Source: JAAYJK01 sp964501655 | Lineage (GTDB): Bacteria; Bacillota; Syntrophomonadia; Syntrophomonadales; Syntrophomonadaceae | NCBI GenBank assembly: GCA_964501655.1 | Contig: CAZCTN010000005.1 | Location: 62,001-126,000, forward strand | Length of the DNA stretch: 64,000 bases | Direction: 5' to 3' | Part shown: piece after piece, positions 34,568 to 42,386 of the stretch | How positions within the stretch are numbered: the first letter of the stretch is position 1 | Layout of the letters: each line of letters starts with the position of its first letter | Made by a program: the position numbers and the translations under genes | The notes under the pieces: generated by a model | The model's input: the letters and a program-made list of their open reading frames with translations, nothing else | The model's database searches: none | Told to the model about the DNA's origin: nothing

Positions 34568-35545
34568 TCAGGGCAAATACTCATTGGTGAAAGCCTGCTC
34601 TGCTACGATGTTGCTTTCTATCAGGGCATTTTCATACATGAAATTCCCGTAACTTTGCCATACTTCAAGTTTCATTTCACCCCACCGTTGAGCATCGGCC
34701 TGGTACTGTCCAGCCAGGTACTGCTGACTGGCCTGCACCAGATTGATATTCAGCTCCGGCACATTATTTATTAGCAAGGCGGCGGCTTCATCCGGAGAGG
34801 CTATGGCAAACTCATAGCCTTTGGCCGTAGCCTGCAAGAATTTCCTAATCAGTTCCGGATCAGAGGCGATTTTATCTTCACTGGCGATTAATACTGGCGT
34901 GTAGAAATCAAGTTCTTTTATTTCCTGACTGATGGAGATGAAATTAAGGTCCATATCCCTGCTTTCTGCTTCTATACCGGTCCATCCCCAGTATATCCAG
35001 GAAAAGTCAATATCCTTCTGGATACTGGTAAAGAAATCTGCCGCGCCGATGTTGATGAAATTTACTTGGGCGATATCAGCCTGATGCTTATCCATTAAAG
35101 CCTTGATTATGGCTGTTTCGGCCGGCGAACCCCATCCCCCATAGGTTTTACCTTCAAAATCGGCCGGAGTTAGAATATTTCTATCAGTGGGAGAGGCAAA
35201 ACCAGAAGTGTTATGCTGTATTACTGCAGCAATGGCTACTACCGGCAGGTCCTGAGATCGGGCTATGGTTACCTCTTCCTGGTAACTTACTCCAAAATCG
35301 CCCTGCCCGGAGGCTATCAATTGAGCCGTGCCCCCCTCAGCAGGTTGAATGATGTCCACTAGCAGGCCGGCTTCCTGGTAATAGCCCAGTTGTTTGGCCG
35401 CGTATAGACCGGTATGATTGGTGTTGGGAAACCAGTCCAGCAAGACCGTAACTTTTTGTAAACCTTCATCCTGAGTATCGTTAGGGCTGCATCCTGATGA
35501 AAACACCAACATTATTAGAAGCAGCATCAACAATATTCTTTTCAT
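34568..35545 (-). CDS. Solute-binding lipoprotein, NMT1/ThiY-like
   Basis: 325 residues on the minus strand. The lipoprotein signal LLIMLVFSSGCSPND ends in a lipobox with Cys near residue 19. The mature protein resembles the NMT1/THI5 group (VTVLLDWFPNTNHTGLYAAKQLG followed by EAGLLVDII), which binds hydroxymethylpyrimidine or its formylamino precursor. Together with the permease and ATPase it should take up a thiamine pyrimidine precursor. The TPP riboswitch upstream supports this. Confidence 0.83.
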   Translation of the reverse strand: MKRILLMLLLIMLVFSSGCSPNDTQDEGLQKVTVLLDWFPNTNHTGLYAAKQLGYYQEAGLLVDIIQPAEGGTAQLIASGQGDFGVSYQEEVTIARSQDLPVVAIAAVIQHNTSGFASPTDRNILTPADFEGKTYGGWGSPAETAIIKALMDKHQADIAQVNFINIGAADFFTSIQKDIDFSWIYWGWTGIEAESRDMDLNFISISQEIKELDFYTPVLIASEDKIASDPELIRKFLQATAKGYEFAIASPDEAAALLINNVPELNINLVQASQQYLAGQYQADAQRWGEMKLEVWQSYGNFMYENALIESNIVAEQAFTNEYLP

Positions 35546-35574
35546 GATAAAACAAACCTCCTTAAAAAAGTAAA

Positions 35575-36378
35575 TTAGAGGCCAGAAAAGGGTGTTGACC
35601 AGAGCTTGGGATCCAAGATTATCTTCCTGTTCCAGGGCACCAGCATGTATTCCATTACATCTACCAGTTTTACCAGCAGCAGGCTCAGTATGCAGATTAC
35701 AATTACTGCCGCCAGTACTCGATCAATGGCAAAACTCTTCTGCTGTATGGTCATAAAATAACCCAGGCCTCGCTGGGCGCCAACCCACTCAGATATTACC
35801 GCGGCCATGATGCTATAGGTAGCCGATATTTTGAGACCTGAGAAAAAGGAAGGCAGAGCAGCAGGGAACTTGACTATCCTAAAAGTCTCCCAGACATCGG
35901 CCCCCATGGAGCGAAACAAGCTGAGTTGATCCGGGTCTACGGAATCCAGTCCTTTCAGCAGATTAATAGCTATCGGGAAAAAACACACCATTATGACAAT
36001 CAATATTTTGGGCAGCATGCCCCAACCAAACCACAGGGGCAGTAATGCGGCCAGCACAATCAGGGGTATGGTCTGTGAGATTACCAGAATGGGAGTGAGT
36101 GCCTGTTTAAGCAAAAGGATATTGTCAAGAAAGAATCCCATCAGCAGAGCCAGCGATAAGGCCAGCAAGAATCCACAGCCAGCCTCCAGCAGAGTAGCGG
36201 CAGAATGAAAAAGCAGCATAGGCCAGATTTCAATTATAGTGCTAATAACCCGGGAAGGTGCAGGCAGAAGCCAGGGGGGCAGGTCATGTATACGCACCAA
36301 AACCTCCCACATGATCAAGATCAGAGCCAGACCCAGGGTTGGCAGTATTCTATCTCCTATACTTGCAGATCTTTTCAT
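35575..36378 (-). CDS. ABC transporter permease, ThiX-type
   Basis: 267 residues on the minus strand with six transmembrane helices. The EAA-type loop that contacts the ATPase is seen as FRSMGADVWETFRIVKFPAALP, typical of BPD-transp 1 family permeases. It overlaps the thiamine-binding protein gene by 29 bases and precedes the lipoprotein gene. It should form the membrane channel of the thiamine-precursor importer. Confidence 0.85.
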   Translation of the reverse strand: MKRSASIGDRILPTLGLALILIMWEVLVRIHDLPPWLLPAPSRVISTIIEIWPMLLFHSAATLLEAGCGFLLALSLALLMGFFLDNILLLKQALTPILVISQTIPLIVLAALLPLWFGWGMLPKILIVIMVCFFPIAINLLKGLDSVDPDQLSLFRSMGADVWETFRIVKFPAALPSFFSGLKISATYSIMAAVISEWVGAQRGLGYFMTIQQKSFAIDRVLAAVIVICILSLLLVKLVDVMEYMLVPWNRKIILDPKLWSTPFSGL

Positions 36379-36640
36379 CCATACTCACTCCATTTGCCCG
36401 GTAATCGATCTTAACTATAGATATTACTCTGGGGGAGCCGGCCTCTACACAAAGCTCCTGGGCTTTCATTACCAGCAGCAGAAGCTTCTCCAGTTCACCC
36501 TCCATGCAGGTTTCCATAGGACCGACTATATATTTGACCCCGGATTTTTTTATGAGATCTATTACCTGGTCAACCAAGTCATCAATCCGTTCCTCCGGCA
36601 CCACCGGCAATATTTGCAGGCTTACATTACATAGAGAAAT
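36350..36640 (-). CDS. Thiamine-binding protein, MTH1187/YkoF-like (DUF77), unusual start
   Basis: On the minus strand, about 97 residues. KSGVKYIVGPMETCMEGE is diagnostic of the small ferredoxin-like fold of the thiamine-binding MTH1187/YqgV family. The first in-frame ordinary start (TTG at 36610) would cut off the strand CNVSLQILP, which is needed for the fold. In the same frame I find no ATG, GTG or TTG; only ATT at 36640, seven bases after GGGAGGG, or CTG at 36619. ATT is my best guess, or a base is missing in the assembly. It is first in the riboswitch-controlled operon. Confidence 0.65.
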   Translation of the reverse strand: MSLCNVSLQILPVVPEERIDDLVDQVIDLIKKSGVKYIVGPMETCMEGELEKLLLLVMKAQELCVEAGSPRVISIVKIDYRANGVSMDEKICKYRR

Positions 36641-36718
36641 ATCCCATCCCTCCCTTCAACAGAATAACTGCCTCAAACCCATATAGGTAATCAGCAGTTA
36701 AGTTTAGATGCAAGTATG

Positions 36719-36805
36719 CTTCCTACGCTGGCATTACCCAGATCAGGTTCCCGGGTTAGGGCACTATTATTGCCCACTCTCAGCCGGACCAGTCCAGCTC
36801 CCCTA
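36719..36805 (-). ncRNA. TPP riboswitch (THI element)
   Basis: On the minus strand the aptamer core is clear: GGGGAGCTGG...GGCTGAGAGTGGG in the pyrophosphate/pyrimidine-side helices, then GGAACCTGATCTGGGTAATG and CCAGCGTAGGAAG. These are the universally conserved parts of the TPP sensor. It should repress the downstream thiamine-precursor transporter at high TPP. About 78 bases separate it from the first gene, room for an expression platform that I could not define. Confidence 0.92.
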
Positions 36806-36813
36806 TTTTTACT

Positions 36814-36842
36814 AATATAAATCATTTGCCGGGCAGCGTCAA
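36814..36842 (-). promoter_or_regulatory. Sigma-A promoter for the TPP riboswitch operon
   Basis: TTGACG, 17 bases, TATATT on the minus strand, ending nine bases upstream of the riboswitch. Confidence 0.65.
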
Positions 36843-36921
36843 TTGCTTGTATAAATCGAAGCTCATATGCTAAAATATACGAGATATTTAAAAACATATA
36901 AGATGAGAGGAGAGAGTTGAG

Positions 36922-38283
36922 ATGAGTAGAGATGAGCTCACCAAAATTATTTTGCCGGAGGATAAACTGCCCAAGTTCTGGTACAATGTCCAGGCAGATA
37001 TGCCCACACCGCTGGAACCCGGTTTGCATCCGGGAACTAAACAGCCATTAGCACCAACAGATCTGCAGCCGATATTTGCCAATGAATTGATTGCCCAGGA
37101 AGTATCAACTGAGCGTTTTATCGAAATTCCCCAAGAGGTTCGGGAGGAATACAAAAAATGGAGGCCATCTCCGTTATTTCGGGCGCACAGTCTGGAAAAA
37201 GCCCTGGATACTCCCTGCAGGATATATTATAAATACGAAGGATTCAGCCCGGTAGGCAGTCATAAACTGAATTCTGCCATTCCCCAGGTATTCTTTAACA
37301 AACTGCAGGGGATAAAGAGAATAACCACGGAAACCGGTGCCGGACAGTGGGGAACCGCTTTGTCGCTGGCTTGCAAAATATACGATATAGAAGCCATGGT
37401 ATATATGGTCAGGGTCAGCTATAACCAGAAGCCCTATCGCCGGATATTTATGGAGATGTACGGCGCTACCTGTGTATCCAGCCCCAGTCCTCTGACTGAG
37501 AGCGGCCGGAGAGCCCTGGCTGAAAATCCGGATACCCCAGGCACCCTGGGTCTGGCTATTAGTGAAGCAGTTGAAGACGCAGTGGGCAGGGAAGATACCA
37601 AGTACTCCCTGGGCAGTGTATTAAACCATGTTTGTTTGCACCAGTCCGTGATCGGGCAGGAGGTTAAAATGCAGATGGAAATGGCAGACGACTATCCGGA
37701 CGTGGTAATTGGGTGCTGCGGCGGCGGGAGTAATTTTGCCGGAATAGCTTTCCCCTTTATACCGGATAAACTTAAAGGGAAAAATGTTCGGCTGCTGGCA
37801 GTGGAACCGGCTGCCTGTCCTACCCTGACCAGAGGGGTATTCGCCTATGACTTGGGTGATGTGGCTGGATTTACCCCATTATTGAAGATGTACACTCTGG
37901 GACATAATTTTGTACCCCCGGGCATTCATGCCGGCGGTTTAAGATACCACGGGGAATCCCCCCTGCTTTCCCAGCTGTACCATGACGGTTTGATAGAAGC
38001 CACAGCAGTAATGCAAAACGATTGCTTCTCAGCGGCGCAGCTTTTTGCCCAGACCGAAGGAATCATGCCCGCTCCTGAATCTTCTCATGCTATAAGAGCA
38101 GCAGTAAATGAAGCTCTAAAAGGCAAAGAAGAAGGCGTTTCCAGAGCCATAGTATTTAATCTCAGCGGACATGGACACCTGGACCTGGCAGCTTACGATA
38201 ACTATCTTTCCGGCAAGACTGAAGACGTCGAATTTCCGGAAGCAGCCCTGCAGGAGAGCCTGAAGACTCTGCCACAAGTTTAG
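36922..38283 (+). CDS. trpB: Tryptophan synthase beta chain, TrpB2 type
   Basis: 453 residues. The long N-terminus (PTPLEPGLHPGTKQPLAP) and YKYEGFSPVGSHKLNSA, with the PLP-binding lysine, identify the TrpB2 subfamily; GCCGGGSNFAG binds the PLP phosphate. It joins indole and serine to tryptophan. TrpB2 proteins are usually not in a trp operon and lack a TrpA partner, as here: no trpA or other trp gene is adjacent. GAGAGGAGAGAG precedes the ATG. It is divergent from the thiamine operon. Confidence 0.9.
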   Translation: MSRDELTKIILPEDKLPKFWYNVQADMPTPLEPGLHPGTKQPLAPTDLQPIFANELIAQEVSTERFIEIPQEVREEYKKWRPSPLFRAHSLEKALDTPCRIYYKYEGFSPVGSHKLNSAIPQVFFNKLQGIKRITTETGAGQWGTALSLACKIYDIEAMVYMVRVSYNQKPYRRIFMEMYGATCVSSPSPLTESGRRALAENPDTPGTLGLAISEAVEDAVGREDTKYSLGSVLNHVCLHQSVIGQEVKMQMEMADDYPDVVIGCCGGGSNFAGIAFPFIPDKLKGKNVRLLAVEPAACPTLTRGVFAYDLGDVAGFTPLLKMYTLGHNFVPPGIHAGGLRYHGESPLLSQLYHDGLIEATAVMQNDCFSAAQLFAQTEGIMPAPESSHAIRAAVNEALKGKEEGVSRAIVFNLSGHGHLDLAAYDNYLSGKTEDVEFPEAALQESLKTLPQV

Positions 38284-38308
38284 TTTAAATAAACTACTTA
38301 TAAGCAAA

Positions 38309-38506
38309 GGGAACAGGGAGACGTGGTTTTTTTTTGACGGAGGGGGACAAAAAAAAAGTGTACCAGGTGCCAGGAGGGGGGGGGGTGTGTGTTTTAACGA
38401 ANNNNNNNNNNTTTTTATTTAACAAAACCTACTAATCCCCAACGCCAACGGGGATACTTTATTTTTGTTCCCCGCCGCCAAAAAAAAAGAACGTCTCCCT
38501 GTTCCC
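38309..38506. repeat. Long imperfect inverted repeat enclosing an assembly gap
   Basis: GGGAACAGGGAGACGT at 38309-38324 is matched exactly by its reverse complement at 38491-38506. The similarity continues inward for about 50 bases: each arm has two different bases, nine T (or A), a GxCGGxGGGG stretch, then ACAAAAA and AAAGT. Inside lie GGTGCCAGG plus a poly-G run and a 10-N gap, and a small hairpin (ATCCCC/GGGGAT). This looks like a MITE- or REP-type hairpin element in which the assembly broke. Confidence 0.7.
38402..38411. other. Assembly gap of 10 N
   Basis: A run of ten N. True length of the missing sequence is unknown. Homopolymers on both sides suggest low-quality flanking bases. Confidence 0.99.
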
Positions 38507-38523
38507 ATGAGAGGTGCAGTTGT

Positions 38524-39234
38524 ATGATTACCGACAGATTGCTGGCTATCAGCCGGATGGTTATCAAAGGACAGGTAGCTGCTGACATTGGGTCCGATCA
38601 TGCCCGGCTGCCCCTTTATCTGGCGGAACAGGGCCTAGTACCTGGGGTGATAGCAACTGAGATAAACGAGGGTCCTTTATTCAAAGCTCGGGAAGCCATT
38701 GCGGCCAGTTCGGCCAGGGATTTGGTAGAATTAAGGCCGGGTGACGGATTGCAGCCATTGATAAGGGGAGAAGCTGTTACCGTAATTATTGCTGGCCTGG
38801 GCGGAGATACTATTTGCAGAATACTATCCAGTGACTGGGAAAAGGCAGCCAGTTTTCGCTATTTCGTTTTTCAGCCTATGAGCAGACCGTACATGCTGCG
38901 AGCCGCCCTGGCTGAACGTGGGTGGCCCATCCTGGATGAGGTGCTGGTGATGGAAAATAAACGAATATTTGTTATCATCAGCAGCAAGCCGGGGGAAGAA
39001 CCTTACCAGCTTTCCCGGCTGGAGTTGGATATAGGTCCGATTATACTCCAACGCAGGGAACAGTATCTGGAGCAGCTCTATCTGCAGCATTGGATGGCCA
39101 AGTATCGAGCTGTATACCAAGGGCTCGTGCAGTCAGATATTTTGCTGCATCGAACGTCAATAATGGATTACCAAGAGAGAATAAAGGCATTGGAGGTAAT
39201 AATAGATGCAGGTAAAAGTTCGAGACCTGATTAA
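38524..39234 (+). CDS. trmK: tRNA (adenine22-N1)-methyltransferase TrmK
   Basis: 236 residues. The SAM-binding motif VAADIGSDHARLPLYLAEQG is close to the start, followed by IATEINEGPLFKARE, and VIIAGLGGDTICRIL with the NPPY-like region replaced by QPMSRPYMLR, all as in TrmK (YqfN). It methylates A22 in the tRNA D-arm with SAM. GAGAGGTG precedes the ATG. The gene overlaps nif3 by 29 bases, the same pair as in Bacillus. Sequence just upstream is of doubtful quality, but this start agrees with the family. Confidence 0.88.
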   Translation: MITDRLLAISRMVIKGQVAADIGSDHARLPLYLAEQGLVPGVIATEINEGPLFKAREAIAASSARDLVELRPGDGLQPLIRGEAVTVIIAGLGGDTICRILSSDWEKAASFRYFVFQPMSRPYMLRAALAERGWPILDEVLVMENKRIFVIISSKPGEEPYQLSRLELDIGPIILQRREQYLEQLYLQHWMAKYRAVYQGLVQSDILLHRTSIMDYQERIKALEVIIDAGKSSRPD

Positions 39235-40321
39235 CTTGATAGAAAGTTATTTTCCCTTGTATCTGGCAGAATCATGGGACAATCCGGGGCTGCAGATAGG
39301 ATCGCCGGACCAGCAAATACAAAGGGTTATTATCAGCTTGGATTTGGATACAGATATTCTCGAACTGGCTAGGCGGGAAAGAGCAGATATGATAGTAACC
39401 CATCACCCGCTGTTTTTCCGCCCGATTAAAAGTATCCATTTTGAGCAGCCTGCAGGCGGTCTGATTAAAAGTCTAATAAAGTCAAATATAACTGTCTACT
39501 CAGCTCATACCAACCTGGATGCCGGAGAAATAGGATTGAGCCAGGTCTTGGCTGAAAAACTGGGACTGCAGGAGATTGCTCCCCTGGATAATTACCGGCG
39601 AGAGGAACTATTTAAGGTTGTGGTTTACGTTCCAGTTTCCCATCAGGCAGAGCTCAGATCGGCCATGAGTCAAGCCGGTGCAGGCCATATTGGCAAATAC
39701 AGTGAATGCAGTTTTCGCAGCCAGGGAAAGGGGACCTTCCGGCCGGGTGAGGACGCCCGGCCTTTTGTCGGGGAAAGGGGCCGTTTGGAAGAAGTAGAGG
39801 AATGCCGGCTGGAAATGGTGCTGTACAAGCAAGACCTGGGTAAAGTCCTGGCAGCTATGGAAAAGGCCCATCCTTACGAAGAGGCAGCCTATGACATATA
39901 CCGCCTGGAAAATGAAAGCAGGGTATACAGCATGGGGCGCAAGGGCTGGCTAAAGGAACCCCTTGAACTCCGGAAAATGGCCCAATTGGCCAAACACGCC
40001 TTTAAATTGGATAGTGTGAGGGTGTCAGGTGATCTGGATAAAGAGGTACAGAGTATTGCAGTAGTAAGCGGTTCCGGGGCGGGGTTTATCGAGCAGGCCA
40101 TCAAGCAGAACATGGATGCGCTGGTCACAGGAGATATCAAGTACCATGAAGCCAAAGACGCTGCCGCACAGGGATTGGCTATTATTGATGCCGGCCACCA
40201 GGGGACTGAGCAGATTGTGAGCCATTATCTTGGTCAATTGTTGTCGGAATCCAGCCGAAAAATGGGATGGGAAATAGCTTTTATACCGGGTGATTCCGCC
40301 CCTTTGTTTCAAAATCTGTAA
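39206..40321 (+). CDS. Nif3-like dinuclear metal centre protein (YqfO)
   Basis: 371 residues, the long form with an inserted CutA-like domain. The N-terminal half has ESWDNPGLQIG and MIVTHHPLFFR (metal-binding His pair), plus SAHTNLDAG. The insert covers about residues 130-230 (VVYVPVSHQAELRSAMSQAG; PYEEAAYDIY). The C-terminal part ends ALVTGDIKYHEAKDAAAQG and IDAGHQGTEQ, again with metal ligands. The function of Nif3 proteins is unsettled; GTP cyclohydrolase I type 2 is an old annotation. GGAGG lies before the ATG, inside trmK. Confidence 0.88.
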   Translation: MQVKVRDLINLIESYFPLYLAESWDNPGLQIGSPDQQIQRVIISLDLDTDILELARRERADMIVTHHPLFFRPIKSIHFEQPAGGLIKSLIKSNITVYSAHTNLDAGEIGLSQVLAEKLGLQEIAPLDNYRREELFKVVVYVPVSHQAELRSAMSQAGAGHIGKYSECSFRSQGKGTFRPGEDARPFVGERGRLEEVEECRLEMVLYKQDLGKVLAAMEKAHPYEEAAYDIYRLENESRVYSMGRKGWLKEPLELRKMAQLAKHAFKLDSVRVSGDLDKEVQSIAVVSGSGAGFIEQAIKQNMDALVTGDIKYHEAKDAAAQGLAIIDAGHQGTEQIVSHYLGQLLSESSRKMGWEIAFIPGDSAPLFQNL

Positions 40322-40671
40322 CTCCGGCATCCATATTCAATAATTGACATAATGAGGCAAAACCGGGCATCCTTAAGTATTCGGATTCATATTATCCAAA
40401 CCGGCGGATGGTTCTAATTCCCCGCCTCGTATACAGCCGCAGGCAGTTATTGCTCCGCAGTTTTTCCTTGTTTTACAAGGAAAGAAATAACAATATCCGA
40501 AAAATAGGCTTGCAATGCATAAAAACCAACTATTATTGCCACAATGTAAACAAGAGGGTAAGAAAAAATATTTTCAATATTTTTAAAAAAAATTTTAATT
40601 ATTAGCAGGAATTGCCGTTTTTTTGGGGAATGTAAAATAAGGTCAATAAAATTTAAAGGGAGGACTATGTC
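40322..40671. other. Non-coding region ahead of the HU gene
   Basis: About 350 bases without a credible gene. The second half is strongly AT-rich (long A and T runs near 40565-40605), which would suit a promoter for the highly expressed HU gene, but I could not pick a clear -10/-35 pair. One open frame of 65 codons in the region has no ribosome site and a skewed composition. Confidence 0.6.
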
Positions 40672-40992
40672 GTGAACAAATCGGAACTTGTCAAATCCTT
40701 GGCAGAAAAAGCGGAAATTACTCAGAAGGATGCTGCTAAAGCACTGGATGCCACTGTAGAAGTTATTCAATCAGCGCTCGCAAATGGAGATAAAGTCCAA
40801 ATTATAGGTTTTGGTAGCTTCGAAGTTCGTGATCGCAAAGAAAGAAAAGTTATAAGCCCGGCAACCGGGGAAGAAATTAAGGTTCCTGCTACAAAAGTTC
40901 CAGCATTTAAACCCGGCAAATCCCTTAAGGAAGCAGTAGCGGTAGAAAAGAAGGCCGCTGCCAAAGGCAAAAAGAAAGCTAAAAAGAAATAA
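40672..40992 (+). CDS. hup: HU family DNA-binding protein with lysine-rich tail
   Basis: 106 residues. NKSELVKSLAEKAEITQKDA is the HU N-terminal helix pair and FGSFEVRDRKERKVISPATG the start of the DNA-binding arm; PAFKPGKSLKEAV ends the core at about residue 90. The last 15 residues (KKAAAKGKKKAKKK) are an added Lys/Ala tail not found in the 92-residue Bacillus HBsu. GTG start after GGGAGG. A strong terminator follows. It bends and compacts DNA as a dimer. Confidence 0.93.
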   Translation: MNKSELVKSLAEKAEITQKDAAKALDATVEVIQSALANGDKVQIIGFGSFEVRDRKERKVISPATGEEIKVPATKVPAFKPGKSLKEAVAVEKKAAAKGKKKAKKK

Positions 40993-41012
40993 GGGGATAA
41001 TTAAAGAGAAAA

Positions 41013-41046
41013 AAAGAGATACGCTGTTACAGCGTATCTTTTTTTT
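41013..41046 (+). terminator. Terminator of the HU gene
   Basis: AGATACGCTG and CAGCGTATCT form a perfect 10-bp stem with a TTA loop, followed by a run of eight T. Confidence 0.93.
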
Positions 41047-41096
41047 CTCTGATTGGACTACAGTGTCCCCAATTCTGACAAACAAGACCGCTGGTT

Positions 41097-41128
41097 CCCT
41101 GATCCCCTAGTCGGTCAGGGGATCAGGG
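41097..41128. repeat. Perfect 12-bp inverted repeat
   Basis: CCCTGATCCCCT, 8 bases, AGGGGATCAGGG. It lies between two convergent terminators and has no T tract. It may be a REP-like hairpin. Confidence 0.7.
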
Positions 41129-41130
41129 AC

Positions 41131-41164
41131 AAAAAGCAACGGCCGGGAACAAGCCCGGCCGTTG
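41131..41164 (-). terminator. Terminator of the thiolase/acyl-CoA dehydrogenase operon
   Basis: On the minus strand CAACGGCCGGG and CCCGGCCGTTG form an 11-bp perfect stem, followed by CTTTTTG. Confidence 0.9.
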
Positions 41165-41189
41165 AAGAAGTAGGAGATATCTCCCTTAA

Positions 41190-42332
41190 TTAACCTCTGA
41201 GCAGGTCACCGGCAATAACCATACGCTGAACCTCACCGGTACCTTCATAGATCTGGAATATTTTAGCGTCTCTCATTAGTTTTTCCACCGGATATTCTTT
41301 GGTAAATCCATATCCGCCAAATACTTGTACCGCCTCGATAGCGCACATCATGGCAGTATCACCGGCATAGGCTTTGGCTAGCGAAGCGGCTTTGCTGAAA
41401 CGAGGAACTCCCATGTCCTGCAATGAAGAGGCCTCCAGATACAGCAGCCTGGATGCTTCGATATGCATAGCCATGTCAGCCAGTTTAAACTGGATAGCCT
41501 GGAAACTGGATATAGGTTTGCCAAACTGAGTACGCAGTTTGGAATACTCAAGTGATTCGTCCAGGGCTCTTTGAGCTACACCGGTAGCCATAGCTGCGAT
41601 ACTGGCCCGGGAAAGGTCCAGGGTTTTCATAATTATGTACCAGCCCTGACCTTCAGAACCCAGCAGATTCTTGGCCGGAATCCGTACGTCTTCAAAGATT
41701 ACCTCGGTGGTATTGGAAGTTCGGATGCCCAGTTTGTCTTCAACTTTGCCTACGCTTATGCCCGGGGTATCTCTGTCGATCATGAATGCGCACATGCCTT
41801 TGTAACCCATGCTCTTGTCCAGGGTAGCCAAAAGAGTATATTGTCCGCAGATGCCGCCGTTGGTGATAAACTGCTTAACCCCGTTGATAACATATTCATC
41901 ACCGACTTTCTGTGCGCGGGTAGCCAGAGCACCGGCATCAGAACCTGCACTGGGCTCAGTCAGGCAGAATGCTCCCAGAACTCCTTCGTTCTGACGGCCA
42001 AACCACCACTTTTTCTGCTCATCATTGGCAGCTACGAGAATTGGATCAGTAGCCAGCAGAGCGCTGGCTACCATGGTGGTGCCAATACCGGCATCTCCCC
42101 AGCAGATTTCTTCTGCCACAATGTTCTGGGCAACATGGTCCAGGCCAACTCCGCCATATTCTTCCGGACAGGCCAGAGTCATAAATCCCAGTTCCTGCAT
42201 TTTCTTGATGACATCTTCCGGATAATGATGGGTGTTGTCCCATTCTCCAGCGAACGGAGCTATTTCATTAACTGAAAAATCATGGGCCATTTTCTTCATC
42301 ATTTCTTGCTCATCGGATAAACGGAAATCCAT
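41190..42332 (-). CDS. Acyl-CoA dehydrogenase (short-chain/butyryl type)
   Basis: 380 residues on the minus strand. FCLTEPSAGSDAG binds FAD and substrate, TSNTTEVIFEDVRIP is conserved before helix G, RTQFGKPISSFQ contacts FAD, and QIYEGTGEVQRMVIAGDLL holds the catalytic glutamate at the short-chain position. It oxidises acyl-CoA to enoyl-CoA, or runs the other way in butyrate formers, with electron transfer flavoprotein as partner (not in the window). It follows thiolase by 54 bases and is co-transcribed. Confidence 0.9.
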   Translation of the reverse strand: MDFRLSDEQEMMKKMAHDFSVNEIAPFAGEWDNTHHYPEDVIKKMQELGFMTLACPEEYGGVGLDHVAQNIVAEEICWGDAGIGTTMVASALLATDPILVAANDEQKKWWFGRQNEGVLGAFCLTEPSAGSDAGALATRAQKVGDEYVINGVKQFITNGGICGQYTLLATLDKSMGYKGMCAFMIDRDTPGISVGKVEDKLGIRTSNTTEVIFEDVRIPAKNLLGSEGQGWYIIMKTLDLSRASIAAMATGVAQRALDESLEYSKLRTQFGKPISSFQAIQFKLADMAMHIEASRLLYLEASSLQDMGVPRFSKAASLAKAYAGDTAMMCAIEAVQVFGGYGFTKEYPVEKLMRDAKIFQIYEGTGEVQRMVIAGDLLRG

Positions 42333-42386
42333 TAATATTCCCCCTCTTATTTTATATAATTAACTTCTTGACTACTGAGATATTGA

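Noticed and set aside
36691..37029. Minus-strand open frame of 112 codons over the TPP aptamer
   Set aside because: It is a shadow of the riboswitch and of the trpB start on the other strand.
40408..40605. Open frame of 65 codons ahead of the HU gene
   Set aside because: It has no ribosome site, the composition follows AT-rich non-coding DNA and no domain is seen.
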